A program made the position numbers and the translations under genes. Shown in pieces: positions 51,569 through 63,888 of a stretch of DNA of 64,000 bases. Where the stretch lies: the NCBI RefSeq assembly GCF_040115645.1, contig NW_027096027.1, positions 620,001 to 684,000 of the forward strand. Reading direction: 5' to 3'. Origin of the DNA: Euwallacea fornicatus (Eukaryota; Arthropoda; Insecta; Coleoptera; Curculionidae). The notes under the pieces are model-generated. The model worked only from the letters and a program-made list of their open reading frames with translations, was not told the origin of the DNA and ran no database searches. The stretch's first letter is position 1; each line of letters opens with the position of its first letter.

Positions 51569-52976
51569 GTTGAATTTCAGAGAAAAATAGGACTTTATGT
51601 GCTCAAACACCCAAAATGTGTGATTGTTCTAAATTTGATGTTCGATAACTTCGACAAATGACGACCAAATGTCTTAAACAGAGAGTCAAATTAATCAGCT
51701 CGACGTGATCTTTAAGATGACAAAATACATCATGATTGCATCTTGTTGAATTTCAGAGAAAAATAGAACTTTATGTGCTCAAACACTCAAAATGTGTGAT
51801 TGTTCTAAATTTGAAGCTCGATAACTTCGACAAATGACGACCAAATGTCTTAAACAGAGAGTCACATTAATCAACTCGACGAGATCTTTAAGATGACAAA
51901 ACACATCATGATTGCATCTTGTTGAATTTCCAAGAAAAATAGTACTTTATGTGCTCAAACACTCAAAATATGTGATTGTTCTAAATTTGAAGCTCGAAAA
52001 CTTCGACAAATGACGACCAAATGTTTTAAACAGAGAGTCAAATTAATCAGCTCGACGAGATCTTTAAGATGACAAAACACATCATAATTGCATCTTGTTG
52101 AACTTCAGAGAAAAATAGGACTTTATGTGCTCAAACACTCAAAATGTGTGATTGTTCTAAATTTGAAGCTTGATAACTTCGACAAATGACGACCAAATGT
52201 CTTAAACAGAGAGTCAAATTAATCAACTCGACGAGATCTTTAAGATGGCAAAACACATCATGATTGCATCTTGTTGAATTTCAGAGAAAAATAGGACTTT
52301 ATGTGCTCAAACACTCAAAATGTGTGATTGTTCTAAATTTGGAGCTCGATAACTTCGACAAATGACGAACAAATGTCTTAAACAGAGAGTCAAGTTAATC
52401 AGCTCGACGAGATCTTTAAGATGACAAAACACATCATAACTGCATCTTGTTGAATTTCAAAAAAAAATAATGCTTTATGTGCTCAAACACTCAAAATGTG
52501 TGATTGTTCTAAATTTGAAGCTCGATAACTTCGACAAATGACGACCAAATGTCTTAAACAGAGAGTCAAATTAATCAGCTCGACGAGATCTTTAAGATGA
52601 CAAAACACATCATGATTGCGTCTTGTTGAATTTCGAAAAAAAATAATGCATTATGTGCTCAAACACTCAAAATGTGTGATTGTTCTAAATTTGAAGCTCG
52701 ATAACTTCGACAAATGACGACCAAATGTCTTAAACAGAGAGTCAAATTAATCAGCTCGACGAGATCTTTAAGATGACAAAACACATCATGATTGCATCTT
52801 GTTGAATTTCCAAGAAAAATAGTACTTTATGTGCTCAAACACTCAAAATGTGTGATTGTTCTAAATTTGAAGTTCGATAACTTCGACAAATGACGACCAA
52901 ATGTCTTAAACAGAATGTCAAATTAATCAACTCGACGAGATCTTTAAGATGGCAAAACACATCATGATTGCATCTT

Positions 52977-55900
52977 GTTGAATTTCAGAGAAAAATAGGA
53001 CTTTATGTGCTCAAACACTCAAAATGTGTGATTGTTCTAAATTTGAAGCTCGATAACTTCGACAAATGACGACCAAATGTCTTAAACAGAATGTCAAATT
53101 AATCAACTCGACGAGATCTTTAAGATGACAAAACACATCATCATTGCGTCTTGTTGAATTTCAAAAAAAAATAATGCTTTATGTGCTCAAACACTCAAAA
53201 TGTGTGATTGTTCTAAATTTGAAGCTCGAAAACTTCGACAAATGACGACCAAATATCTTAAACAGAGTGTCAAATTAATCAACTCGACGAGATCTTTAAG
53301 ATGGCAAAACACATCATGATTGCATCTTGTTGAATTTCCAAGAAAAATAGTACTTTATGTGCTCAAACACAAAAAATGTGTGATTGTTCTAAATTTGAAG
53401 CTCGAAAACTTCGACAAATGACGACCAAATGTCTTAAACAGAGAGTCAAATTAATCAGCTCGACGAGATCTTTAAGATGACAAAACACATCATGATTGCA
53501 TCTTGTTGAATTTCCAAGAAAAATAGGACTTTATGTGCTCAAACACCCAAAATGTGTGATTGTTCTAAATTTGATGTTCGATAACTTCGACAAGTGACGA
53601 CCAAATGTCTTAAACAGAGTGTCAAATTAATCAACTCGACGAGATCTTTAAGATGGCAAAACACATCATGATTGCATCTTGTTGAATTTCCAAGAAAAAT
53701 AGTACTTTATGTGCTCAAACACTCAAAATGTGTGATTGTTCTAAATTTGGAGCTCGATAACTTCGACAAATGACGACTAAATGTCTTAAACAGAGAGTCA
53801 AATTAATCAGCTCGACGAGATCTTTAAGATGACAAAACACATCATAATTGCATCTTGTTGAACTTCAGAGAAAAATAGGACTTTATGTGCTCAAACACTC
53901 AAAATGTGTGATTGTTCTAAATTTGAAGCTTGATAACTTCGACAAATGACGACCAAATGTCTTAAACAGAGAGTCAAATTAATCAGCTCGACGAGATCTT
54001 TAAGATGACAAAACACATCATAATTGCATCTTGTTGAACTTCAGAGAAAAATAGGACTTTATGTGCTCAAACACTCAAAATGTGTGATTGTTCTAAATTT
54101 GAAGCTTGATAACTTCGACAAATGACGACTAAATGTCTTAAACAGAGAGTCAAATTAATCAGCTCGACGAGATCTTTAAGATGACAAAACACATCATAAT
54201 TGCATCTTGTTGAACTTCAGAGAAAAATAGGACTTTATGTGCTCAAACACTCAAAATGTGTGATTGTTCTAAATTTGAAGTTCGATAACTTCGACAAATG
54301 ACGACCAAATGTCTTAAACAGAATGTCAAATTAATCAACTCGACGAGATCTTTAAGATGGCAAAACACATCATGATTGCATCTTGTTGAATTTCAGAGAA
54401 AAATAGGACTTTATGTGCTCAAACACTCAAAATGTGTGATTGTTCTAAATTTGAAGCTCGATAACTTCGACAAATGACGACCAAATGTCTTAAACAGAGA
54501 GTCAAATTAATCAGCTCGACGAGATCTTTAAGATGACAAAACACATCATGATTGCGTCTTGTTGAATTTCGAAAAAAAATAATGCATTATGTGCTCAAAC
54601 ACTCAAAATGTGTGATTGTTCTAAATTTGAAGCTCGATAACTTCGACAAATGACGACCAAATGTCTTAAACAGAGAGTCAAATTAATCAGCTCGACGAGA
54701 TCTTTAAGATGACAAAACACATCATGATTGCGTCTTGTTGAATTTCGAAAAAAAATAATGCATTATGTGCTCAAACACTCAAAATGTGTGATTGTTCTAA
54801 ATTTGAAGCTCGATAACTTCGACAAATGACGACCAAATGTCTTAAACAGAGAGTCAAATTAATCAGCTCGACGAGATCTTTAAGATGACAAAACACATCA
54901 TGATTGCATCTTGTTGAATTTCCAAGAAAAATAGTACTTTATGTGCTCAAACACTCAAAATGTGTGATTGTTCTAAATTTGAAGTTCGATAACTTCGACA
55001 AATGACGACCAAATGTCTTAAACAGAGAGTCAAATTAATCAGCTCGACGTGATCTTTAAGATGACAAAATACATCATGATTGCATCTTGTTGAATTTCAG
55101 AGAAAAATAGAACTTTATGTGCTCAAACACCCAAAATGTGTGATTGTTCTAAATTTGATGTTCGATAACTTCGACAAATGACGACCAAATGTCTTAAACA
55201 GAGAGTCACATTAATCAACTCGACGAGATCTTTAAGATGACAAAACACATCATGATTGCATCTTGTTGAATTTCCAAGAAAAATAGTACTTTATGTGCTC
55301 AAACACTCAAAATATGTGATTGTTCTAAATTTGAAGCTCGAAAACTTCGACAAATGACGACCAAATGTCTTAAACAGAGAGTCAAATTAATCAGCTCGAC
55401 GAGATCTTTAAGATGACAAAACACATCATAATTGCATCTTGTTGAACTTCAGAGAAAAATAGGACTTTATGTGCTCAAACACTCAAAATGTGTGATTGTT
55501 CTAAATTTGAAGCTTGATAACTTCGACAAATGACGACCAAATGTCTTAAACAGAGAGTCAAATTAATCAACTCGACGAGATCTTTAAGATGGCAAAACAC
55601 ATCATGATTGCATCTTGTTGAATTTCAGAGAAAAATAGGACTTTATGTGCTCAAACACTCAAAATGTGTGATTGTTCTAAATTTGGAGCTCGATAACTTC
55701 GACAAATGACGAACAAATGTCTTAAACAGAGAGTCACGTTAATCAGCTCGACGAGATCTTTAAGATGACAAAACACATCATAACTGCATCTTGTTGAATT
55801 TCAAAAAAAAATAATGCTTTATGTGCTCAAACACTCAAAATGTGTGATTGTTCTAAATTTGAAGCTCGATAACTTCGACAAATGACGACCAAATGTCTTA

Positions 55901-56144
55901 AACAGAGAGTCAAATTAATCAGCTCGACGAGATCTTTAAGATGACAAAACACATCATGATTGCATCTTGTTGAATTTCCAAGAAAAATAGTACTTTATGT
56001 GCTCAAACACTCAAAATGTGTGATTGTTCTAAATTTGAAGTTCGATAACTTCGACAAATGACGACCAAATGTCTTAAACAGAATGTCAAATTAATCAACT
56101 CGACGAGATCTTTAAGATGGCAAAACACATCATGATTGCATCTT
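52977..56144 (+). repeat. Higher-order unit 10, 18 monomers
   Basis: Order A B C G H, three successive acttcagag-headed monomers (53857, 54033, 54209), A/R, S, S, F, G'', U, N/P, Q, R', O. The doubled S (54561 and 54737) is a one-monomer tandem duplication; the first ends gcgtc. The three acttcagag monomers are a likely local amplification. Confidence 0.75.
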
Positions 56145-57904
56145 GTTGAATTTCAGAGAAAAATAGGACTTTATGTGCTCAAACACTCAAAATGTGTGAT
56201 TGTTCTAAATTTGAAGCTCGATAACTTCGACAAATGACGACCAAATGTCTTAAACAGAATGTCAAATTAATCAACTCGACGAGATCTTTAAGATGACAAA
56301 ACACATCATCATTGCGTCTTGTTGAATTTCAAAAAAAAATAATGCTTTATGTGCTCAAACACTCAAAATGTGTGATTGTTCTAAATTTGAAGCTCGAAAA
56401 CTTCGACAAATGACGACCAAATATCTTAAACAGAGTGTCAAATTAATCAACTCGACGAGATCTTTAAGATGGCAAAACACATCATGATTGCATCTTGTTG
56501 AATTTCCAAGAAAAATAGTACTTTATGTGCTCAAACACAAAAAATGTGTGATTGTTCTAAATTTGAAGCTCGAAAACTTCGACAAATGACGACCAAATGT
56601 CTTAAACAGAGAGTCAAATTAATCAGCTCGACGAGATCTTTAAGATGACAAAACACATCATGATTGCATCTTGTTGAATTTCCAAGAAAAATAGTACTTT
56701 ATGTGCTCAAACACTCAAAATGTGTGATTGTTTTAAATTTGGAGGTCGATAACTTCGACAAATGACGACCAAATGTCTTAAACAGAGTGTCAAATTAATC
56801 AACTCGACGAGATCTTTAAGATGACAAAACACATCATAATTGCATCTTGTTGAATTTCCAAGAAAAATAGTACTTTATGTGCTCAAACACTCAAAATATG
56901 TGATTGTTCTAAATTTGAAGCTCGAAAACTTCGACAAATGACGACCAAATGTCTTAAACAGAGAGTCAAATTAATCAGCTCGACGAGATCTTTAAGATGA
57001 CAAAACACATCATAATTGCATCTTGTTGAACTTCAGAGAAAAATAGGACTATATGTGCTCAAACACTCAAAATGTGTGATTGTTCTAAATTTGATGTTCG
57101 ATAACTTCGACAAATGACGACCAAATGTCTTAAACAGAATGTCAAATTAATCAACTCGACGAGATCTTTAAGATGGCAAAACACATCATGATTGCATCTT
57201 GTTGAATTTCCAAGAAAAATAGTACTTTATGTGCTCAAACACTCAAAATGTGTGATTGTTCTAAATTTGATGTTCGATAACTTCGACAAATGACGACCAA
57301 ATGTCTTAAACAGAGAGTCAAATTAATCAGCTCGACGAGATCTTTAAGGTGACAAAACACATCATGATTGCATCTTGTTGAATTTCAGAGAAAAATAGGA
57401 CTTTATGTGCTCAAACACTCAAAATGTGTGATTGTTCTAAATTTGAAGCTCGATAACTTCGACAAATGACGACCAAATGTCTTAAACAGAGAGTCAAATT
57501 AATCAGCTCGACGAGATCTTTAAGATGACAAAACACATCATGATTGCGTCTTGTTGAATTTCGAAAAAAAATAATGCATTATGTGCTCAAACACTCAAAA
57601 TGTGTGATTGTTCTAAATTTGAAGCTCGATAACTTCGACAAATGACGACCAAATGTCTTAAACAGAGAGTCAAATTAATCAGCTCGACGAGATCTTTAAG
57701 ATGACAAAACACATCATGATTGCATCTTGTTGAATTTCCAAGAAAAATAGTACTTTATGTGCTCAAACACTCAAAATGTGTGATTGTTCTAAATTTGAAG
57801 TTCGATAACTTCGACAAATGACGACCAAATGTCTTAAACAGAATGTCAAATTAATCAACTCGACGAGATCTTTAAGATGGCAAAACACATCATGATTGCA
57901 TCTT
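56145..57904 (+). repeat. Higher-order unit 11, 10 monomers
   Basis: Order A B C D U V W (A/R) S O. D ends cataattgcatc. V (57025) has an acttcagag head with the rare actatatg and gatgttcg; W (57201) has gatgttcg and aaggtgac. The first seven monomers look the same as 57905-59136. Confidence 0.8.
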
Positions 57905-59136
57905 GTTGAATTTCAGAGAAAAATAGGACTTTATGTGCTCAAACACTCAAAATGTGTGATTGTTCTAAATTTGAAGCTCGATAACTTCGACAAATGACGA
58001 CCAAATGTCTTAAACAGAATGTCAAATTAATCAACTCGACGAGATCTTTAAGATGACAAAACACATCATCATTGCGTCTTGTTGAATTTCAAAAAAAAAT
58101 AATGCTTTATGTGCTCAAACACTCAAAATGTGTGATTGTTCTAAATTTGAAGCTCGAAAACTTCGACAAATGACGACCAAATATCTTAAACAGAGTGTCA
58201 AATTAATCAACTCGACGAGATCTTTAAGATGGCAAAACACATCATGATTGCATCTTGTTGAATTTCCAAGAAAAATAGTACTTTATGTGCTCAAACACAA
58301 AAAATGTGTGATTGTTCTAAATTTGAAGCTCGAAAACTTCGACAAATGACGACCAAATGTCTTAAACAGAGAGTCAAATTAATCAGCTCGACGAGATCTT
58401 TAAGATGACAAAACACATCATGATTGCATCTTGTTGAATTTCCAAGAAAAATAGTACTTTATGTGCTCAAACACTCAAAATGTGTGATTGTTTTAAATTT
58501 GGAGGTCGATAACTTCGACAAATGACGACCAAATGTCTTAAACAGAGTGTCAAATTAATCAACTCGACGAGATCTTTAAGATGACAAAACACATCATAAT
58601 TGCATCTTGTTGAATTTCCAAGAAAAATAGTACTTTATGTGCTCAAACACTCAAAATATGTGATTGTTCTAAATTTGAAGCTCGAAAACTTCGACAAATG
58701 ACGACCAAATGTCTTAAACAGAGAGTCAAATTAATCAGCTCGACGAGATCTTTAAGATGACAAAACACATCATAATTGCATCTTGTTGAACTTCAGAGAA
58801 AAATAGGACTATATGTGCTCAAACACTCAAAATGTGTGATTGTTCTAAATTTGATGTTCGATAACTTCGACAAATGACGACCAAATGTCTTAAACAGAAT
58901 GTCAAATTAATCAACTCGACGAGATCTTTAAGATGGCAAAACACATCATGATTGCATCTTGTTGAATTTCCAAGAAAAATAGTACTTTATGTGCTCAAAC
59001 ACTCAAAATGTGTGATTGTTCTAAATTTGATGTTCGATAACTTCGACAAATGACGACCAAATGTCTTAAACAGAGAGTCAAATTAATCAGCTCGACGAGA
59101 TCTTTAAGGTGACAAAACACATCATGATTGCATCTT
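57905..59136 (+). repeat. Higher-order unit 12, 7 monomers, twin of unit 11
   Basis: Order A B C D U V W. It shares with unit 11 the D tail cataatt, actatatg and aaggtgac at an offset of 1760 bp. By eye I found no difference across these 1232 bp, so this is probably one of the youngest duplications in the window. Confidence 0.8.
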
Positions 59137-61072
59137 GTTGAATTTCAGAGAAAAATAGGACTTTATGTGCTCAAACACTCAAAATGTGTGATTGTTCTAA
59201 ATTTGAAGCTCGATAACTTCGACAAATGACGACCAAATGTCTTAAACAGAATGTCAAATTAATCAACTCGACGAGATCTTTAAGATGACAAAACACATCA
59301 TCATTGCGTCTTGTTGAATTTCAAAAAAAAATAATGCTTTATGTGCTCAAACACTCAAAATGTGTGATTGTTCTAAATTTGAAGCTCGAAAACTTCGACA
59401 AATGACGACCAAATATCTTAAACAGAGTGTCAAATTAATCAACTCGACGAGATCTTTAAGATGGCAAAACACATCATGATTGCATCTTGTTGAATTTCCA
59501 AGAAAAATAGTACTTTATGTGCTCAAACACAAAAAATGTGTGATTGTTCTAAATTTGAAGCTCGAAAACTTCGACAAATGACGACCAAATATCTTAAACA
59601 GAGAGTCAAATTAATCAGCTCGACGAGATCTTTAAGATGACAAAACACATCATGATTGCATCTTGTTGAATTTCCAAGAAAAATAGTACTTTATGTGCTC
59701 AAACACTCAAAATGTGTGATTGTTTTAAATTTGGAGGTCGATAACTTCGACAAATGACGACCAAATGTCTTAAACAGAGTGTCACATTAATCAACTCGAC
59801 GAGATCTTTAAGATGACAAAACACATCATGATTGCATCTTGTTGAATTTCCAAGAAAAATAGTACTTTATGTGCTCAAACACTCAAAATGTGTGATTGTT
59901 CTAAATTTGAAGTTCGATAACTTCGACAAATGACCACCAAATGTCTTAAACAGAATGTCAAATTAATCAACTCGACGAGATCTTTAAGATGGCAAAACAC
60001 ATCATGATTGCATCTTGTTGAATTTCCAAGAAAAATAGTACTTTATGTGCTCAAACACTCAAAATGTGTGATTGTTCTAAATTTGAAGCTCGAAAACTTC
60101 GACAAATGACGACCAAATATCTTAAACAGAGTGTCAAATTAATCAACTCGACGAGATCTTTAAGATGGCAAAACACATCATGATTGCATCTTGTTGAATT
60201 TCCAAGAAAAATAGTACTTTATGTGCTCAAACACAAAAAATGTGTGATTGTTCTAAATTTGAAGCTCGAAAACTTCGACAAATGACGACCAAATGTCTTA
60301 AACAGAGAGTCAAATTAATCAGCTCGACGAGATCTTTAAGATGACAAAACACATCATGATTGCATCTTGTTGAATTTCCAAGAAAAATAGTACTTTATGT
60401 GCTCAAACACTCAAAATGTGTGATTGTTCTAAATTTGAAGTTCGATAACTTCGACAAATGACGACCAAATGTCTTAAACAGAATGTCAAATTAATCAACT
60501 CGACGAGATCTTTAAGATGGCAAAACACATCATGATTGCATCTTGTTGAATTTCAGAGAAAAATAGGACTTTATGTGCTCAAACACTCAAAATGTGTGAT
60601 TGTTCTAAATTTGAAGCTCGATAACTTCGACAAATGACGACCAAATGTCTTAAACAGAGAGTCAAATTAATCAGCTCGACGAGATCTTTAAGATGACAAA
60701 ACACATCATGATTGCGTCTTGTTGAATTTCGAAAAAAAATAATGCATTATGTGCTCAAACACTCAAAATGTGTGATTGTTCTAAATTTGAAGCTCGATAA
60801 CTTCGACAAATGACGACCAAATGTCTTAAACAGAGAGTCAAATTAATCAGCTCGACGAGATCTTTAAGATGAAAAAACACATCATGATTGCATCTTGTTG
60901 AATTTCCAAGAAAAATAGTACTTTATGTGCTCAAACACTCAAAATGTGTGATTGTTCTAAATTTGAAGTTCGATAACTTCGACAAATGACGACCAAATGT
61001 CTTAAACAGAATGTCAAATTAATCAACTCGACGTGATCTTTAAGATGACAAAATACATCATGATTGCATCTT
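59137..61072 (+). repeat. Higher-order unit 13, 11 monomers
   Basis: Order A B C D E B' C O (A/R) S O/F. B' (60017) has a tccaag head and actc but the B centre and aatatc. The last monomer (60897) joins gaagttcg/gaatgtc of O to gtgatc/aaatac of F. The first C has a private aatatc. Confidence 0.75.
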
Positions 61073-62304
61073 GTTGAATTTCAGAGAAAAATAGGACTTT
61101 ATGTGCTCAAACACTCAAAATGTGTGATTGTTCTAAATTTGAAGCTCGATAACTTCGACAAATGACGACCAAATGTCTTAAACAGAATGTCAAATTAATC
61201 AACTCGACGAGATCTTTAAGATGACAAAACACATCATCATTGCGTCTTGTTGAATTTCAAAAAAAAATAATGCTTTATGTGCTCAAACACTCAAAATGTG
61301 TGATTGTTCTAAATTTGAAGCTCGAAAACTTCGACAAATGACGACCAAATATCTTAAACAGAGTGTCAAATTAATCAACTCGACGAGATCTTTAAGATGG
61401 CAAAACACATCATGATTGCATCTTGTTGAATTTCCAAGAAAAATAGTACTTTATGTGCTCAAACACAAAAAATGTGTGATTGTTCTAAATTTGAAGCTCG
61501 AAAACTTCGACAAATGACGACCAAATGTCTTAAACAGAGAGTCAAATTAATCAGCTCGACGAGATCTTTAAGATGACAAAACACATCATGATTGCATCTT
61601 GTTGAATTTCCAAGAAAAATAGTACTTTATGTGCTCAAACACTCAAAATGTGTGATTGTTTTAAATTTGGAGGTCGATAACTTCGACATATGACGACCAA
61701 ATGTCTTAAACAGAGTGTCACATTAATCAACTCGACGAGATCTTTAAGATGACAAAACACATCATGATTGCATCTTGTTGAATTTCCAAGAAAAATAGTA
61801 CTTTATGTGCTCAAACACTCAAAATATGTGATTGTTCTAAATTTGAAGCTCGAAAACTTCGACAAATGACGACCAAATGTCTTAAACAGAGAGTCAAATT
61901 AATCAGCTCGACGAGATCTTTAAGATGACAAAACACATCATAATTGCATCTTGTTGAACTTCAGAGAAAAATAGGACTTTATGTGCTCAAACACTCAAAA
62001 TGTGTGATTGTTCTAAATTTGAAGCTTGATAACTTCGACAAATGACGACCAAATGTCTTAAACAGAGAGTCAAATTAATCAGCTCGACGAGATCTTTAAG
62101 ATGACAAAACACATCATGATTGCATCTTGTTGAATTTCCAAGAAAAATAGTACTTTATGTGCTCAAACACTCAAAATGTGTGATTGTTCTAAATTTGAAG
62201 TTCGATAACTTCGACAAATGACGACCAAATGTCTTAAACAGAATGTCAAATTAATCAACTCGACGAGATCTTTAAGATGGCAAAACACATCATGATTGCA
62301 TCTT
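61073..62304 (+). repeat. Higher-order unit 14, last ordered monomers
   Basis: Order A B C D U N O, after which the recognisable order stops. D has a private gacatatgac near 61684. This is the right edge of the higher-order domain as I can see it. Confidence 0.7.
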
Positions 62305-63888
62305 GTTGAATTTCAGAGAAAAATAGGTCTTTATGTGCTCAAACACTCAAAATGTGTGATTGTTCTAAATTTGAAGCTCGATAACTTCGACAAATGACGA
62401 CCAAATGTCTTAAACAGAGAGTCAAATTAATCAGCTCGACGAGATCTTTAAGATGACAAAACACATCATGATTGCATCTTGTTGAATTTCCAAGAAAAAT
62501 AGTACTTTATGTGCTCAAACACTCAAAATGTGTGATTGTTCTAAATTTGAAGCTCGAAAACTTCGACAAATGACGACCAAATGTCTTAAACAGAGAATCA
62601 AATTAATCAGCTCGACGAGATCTTTAAGATGACAAAACACATCATGATTGCATCTTGTTGAATTTCAGAGAAAAATAGGACTTTATGTGCTCAAACACTC
62701 AAAATGTGTGATTGTTCTAAATTTGAAGCTCGATAACTTCGACAAATGACGACCAAATGTCTTAAACAGAGTGTCAGATTAATCAGCTCGACGAGATCTT
62801 TAAGGTGACAAAACACATCATAATTGCGTCTTGTTGAATTTCCAAAAAAAATAATGCATTATGTGCTCAAACACTCAAAATGTGTGATTGTTCTAAATTT
62901 GAAGCTCGATAACTTCGACAAATGACGACCAAATGTCTTAAACAGAGAGTCACATTAATCAGCTCGACGAGATCTTTAAGATGACAAAACACATCATAAT
63001 TGCATCTTGTTGAATTTCAAAAAAAAATAATGCTTTATGTGCTCAAACACTCAAAATGTGTGATTGTTCTAAATTTGAAGCTCGATAACTTCGACAAATG
63101 ACGACCAAATGTCTTAAACAGAATGTCAAATTAATCAACTCGACGAGATCTTTAAGATGGCAAAACACATCATGATTGCATCTTGTTGAATTTCAGAGAA
63201 AAATAGGACTTTATGTGCTCAAACACTCAAAATGTGTGATTGTTCTAAATTTGGAGCTCGATAACTTCGACAAATGACGACCAAATGTCTTAAACAGAAT
63301 GTCAAATTAATCAACTCGACGAGATCTTTAAGATGGCAAAACACATCATGATTGCATCTTGTTGAATTTCAGAGAAAAATAGGACTTTATGTGCTCAAAC
63401 ACTCAAAATGTGTGATTGTTCTAAATTTGAAGCTCGATAACTTCGACAAATGACGACCAAATGTCTTAAAGAGAATGTCAAATTAATCAACTCGACGAGA
63501 TCTTTGAGATGGCAAAACACATCATGATTGCATCTTGTTGAATTTCAGAGAAAAATAGGACTTTATGTGCTCAAACACTCAAAATGTGTGATTGTTCTAA
63601 ATTTGGAGCTCGATAACTTCGACAAATGACGACCAAATGTCTTAAACAGAATGTCAAATTAATCAACTCGACGAGATCTTTAAGATGGCAAAACACATCA
63701 TGATTGCATCTTGTTGAATTTCAGAGAAAAATAGGACTTTATGTGCTCAAACACTCAAAATGTGTGATTGTTCTAAATTTGAAGCTCGATAACTTCGACA
63801 AATGACGACCAAATGTCTTAAACAGAGAGTCAAATTAATCAGCTCGACGAGATCTTTAAGATGACAAAACACATCATGATTGCATCTT
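62305..63888 (+). repeat. Loosely ordered monomers right of the higher-order domain
   Basis: Nine monomers without the A-to-S order. From 63185 the copies alternate: tcagag/ggagctcg/gaatgtc (63185 and 63537) with tcagag/gaagctcg (63361 and 63713), which suggests a two-monomer period. The monomer at 63361 has private aaagagaatgtc and tttgagatgg. The block also contains the distant twin of 16193-16544. Confidence 0.65.
62657..63008 (+). repeat. Two-monomer block with distant twin, copy 2
   Basis: Carries the same linked rare variants as 16193-16544 (gtcagatta, aaggtgac, cataattgcgtc, then the tccaaaaaaa/tgcatt head). It differs by gtcacatta and cataattgcatc in the second monomer. The two copies lie on opposite sides of the higher-order domain. 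Confidence 0.75.

Larger units (their letters stand above)
46465..52976 (+). repeat. Higher-order unit 9, 37 monomers, with internal duplication
   Basis: Order begins A B C G H N O, then runs A/R S F G'' U N/P Q R' D' O O, then a near repeat x S F G'' U N/P Q R' D' E F, then G' x U N/P Q R S O. R' ends gcatc instead of gcgtc; D' has an aggac head and gaatgtc. No A-B pair occurs between 46465 and 52977. A private atctgctc lies near 49663 and atgttttaaac near 52021. Confidence 0.75.

Noticed and set aside
22529..62304. An undescribed gene system hidden in the ordered domain
   Set aside because: Both strands contain only satellite monomers. No non-repeat insert of any size was seen, so the notable content is structural, not a gene cluster.
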